Shown: positions 22,315 through 22,781 of the stretch, piece after piece
Position numbering within the stretch: position 1 is the stretch's first letter
Layout: each line of letters starts with the position of its first letter
The notes under the pieces: model-generated
What the model saw: the letters and a program-made list of their open reading frames with translations, nothing else
Databases searched by the model: none
What the model was told of the DNA's origin: nothing
Translations under genes and position numbers: made by a program
NCBI GenBank assembly: GCA_001916055.1
Contig: MNRR01000005.1
Span: 1 to 22,781, forward strand
DNA from: Clostridium sp. 28_12
Lineage (GTDB): Bacteria > Bacillota > Clostridia > TANB77 > CAG-508
Direction of reading: 5' to 3'
Length of the DNA stretch: 22,781 bases

Positions 22315-22551
22315 ATGGGAGATAAAGGATTGGATTTTAAGCACAAAGAGGTTATAAATATATGTGATGGAAAAAGATTGGGATTTGTTCAAGATGTGTG
22401 TGCCGATTTAGATACAGGTAAAATAACATCTATAATTGTTCCGGGGAGTACAAATAAAATAATGAGTTTGTTTTCTAATAGTAATGATATTGTTATTCAA
22501 TGGGAAAGAATAAAATGCATTAGTGATGATTTAATTTTGGTAGAAATTTAA
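22315..22551 (+). CDS. ylmC: YlmC/YmxH family PRC-barrel sporulation protein
   Basis: A 78-residue protein with a PRC-barrel fold. It shows KEVINICDGKRLGFVQDVCADLDTGKITSIIVPG (residues 10-43), typical of the YlmC/YmxH family found beside sigG in Clostridia and Bacilli. Its biochemical role is not established. The ending NDIVIQWERIKCISDDLILVEI matches the family core, W-x-I-x-x-I-x-D-x-I-L-V. GGAAGAGG lies 9-16 bases upstream of the ATG. It follows sigG after 60 bases and probably shares regulation with it. Confidence 0.92.
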   Translation: MGDKGLDFKHKEVINICDGKRLGFVQDVCADLDTGKITSIIVPGSTNKIMSLFSNSNDIVIQWERIKCISDDLILVEI

Positions 22552-22570
22552 AAAAAGTTTTAAAAAAGTA

Positions 22571-22599
22571 TTGACTTATGAGAAGAAAGATGTTAATAT
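22571..22599 (+). promoter_or_regulatory. Sigma-A promoter, first of a tandem pair
   Basis: TTGACT (22571-22576) and TAATAT (22594-22599) are 17 bases apart, with A/T-rich sequence upstream. The start region reads GCACCAAGCGA, similar to the second promoter. Confidence 0.75.
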
Positions 22600-22627
22600 G
22601 AATAAGCACCAAGCGAAAAGAAAACAC

Positions 22628-22659
22628 TTCTTAAAATATTTTTAAAAATATTTTAAGAA
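22628..22659 (+). repeat. Perfect 32-bp palindrome between tandem promoters
   Basis: TTCTTAAAATATTTTT is followed directly by its exact reverse complement. AACACTT (22623-22629) and AAGTGTT (22670-22676) add an outer imperfect arm, the latter overlapping the -35 box of the second promoter. It may be an operator or a transcript hairpin; it is not followed by a T run. Confidence 0.85.
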
Positions 22660-22674
22660 AATTCAAAAAAAGTG

Positions 22675-22703
22675 TTGACAAATTTCGACAACGGTGTTAA
22701 GAT
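22675..22703 (+). promoter_or_regulatory. Sigma-A promoter, second of a tandem pair
   Basis: TTGACA (22675-22680) and TAAGAT (22698-22703) are 17 bases apart. The start region reads GTACCGAGCAA. No gene begins in the remaining 78 bases, so the target lies beyond the window; tandem strong promoters of this kind often drive rRNA operons. Confidence 0.8.
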
Positions 22704-22781
22704 ATTAACTGTACCGAGCAACAGACAAAAATATTTAAAAATAACACACAAGAAATTAGTAAAAAGTAATAACAAAACAAT

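Noticed and set aside
1..22781. CRISPR arrays, insertion sequence transposases, rRNA genes
   Set aside because: No regularly spaced repeats, no transposase ORF and no rRNA sequence were found in the window.

Overview
The window looks like a chromosomal segment of an AT-rich, spore-forming member of the Clostridia (Firmicutes/Bacillota). The evidence is strong A/T bias at third codon positions, AGGAGG-type ribosome binding sites, TTG/GTG starts, canonical TTGACA-N17-TATAAT promoters, the Firmicutes block ireB-ruvX-DUF1292, a sporulation sigma factor G gene followed by a YlmC/YmxH gene, and a PTS operon whose HPr has both His15 and Ser46. The species cannot be named from the sequence alone.

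Layout. 2-4292: end of lepA, then rlmB, a large membrane-anchored protein of unknown function, a sortase that stops just after its catalytic Cys, and an M15 peptidase with a peptidoglycan-binding domain. 4347-4682: a tRNA operon (Val, Asp, Phe) in which the Asp gene overlaps the 3' end of the Val gene and has half of its acceptor stem unpaired. 4830-8739: a three-gene operon of unknown role: a small secreted/two-helix membrane protein, a CpaE/MinD-like protein with AT-hooks, LPGF repeats and a degenerate P-loop, and a membrane GAF protein with a degenerate GGDEF domain. 8765-11399: ireB, ruvX, a DUF1292 gene with an apparent one-base frameshift, a small membrane protein and rbgA.

11400-12823 has no intact gene. 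Its first ~610 bases can close into one large structured RNA (12-bp terminal stem 11418-11429/12018-12029 with many internal hairpins), which I consider the most interesting signal in the window. After it comes the remnant of a mobilizable element: a hairpin-rich stretch, an oriT matching the pMV158/MobV type, and a MobV (Pre) relaxase broken by a stop codon and a frameshift. Two small minus-strand genes of unknown function and a tRNA-Leu follow.

13814-22781: comF, a pilin-like or TadE-like single-pass membrane protein, dut, carD, the operon fruK-fruA-ptsH-ptsI (fructose uptake and phosphorylation plus the general PTS proteins), sigG and ylmC. The window ends in a pair of similar sigma-A promoters around a perfect 32-bp palindrome, probably driving a stable-RNA or highly expressed gene beyond the edge.

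How genes work together: FruA imports fructose as fructose-1-phosphate using phosphate passed from PtsI through HPr, and FruK converts it to fructose-1,6-bisphosphate. SigG and YlmC belong to the forespore programme. RlmB, RbgA and LepA act on ribosomes. RuvX, ComF and Dut belong to nucleic acid and nucleotide metabolism.
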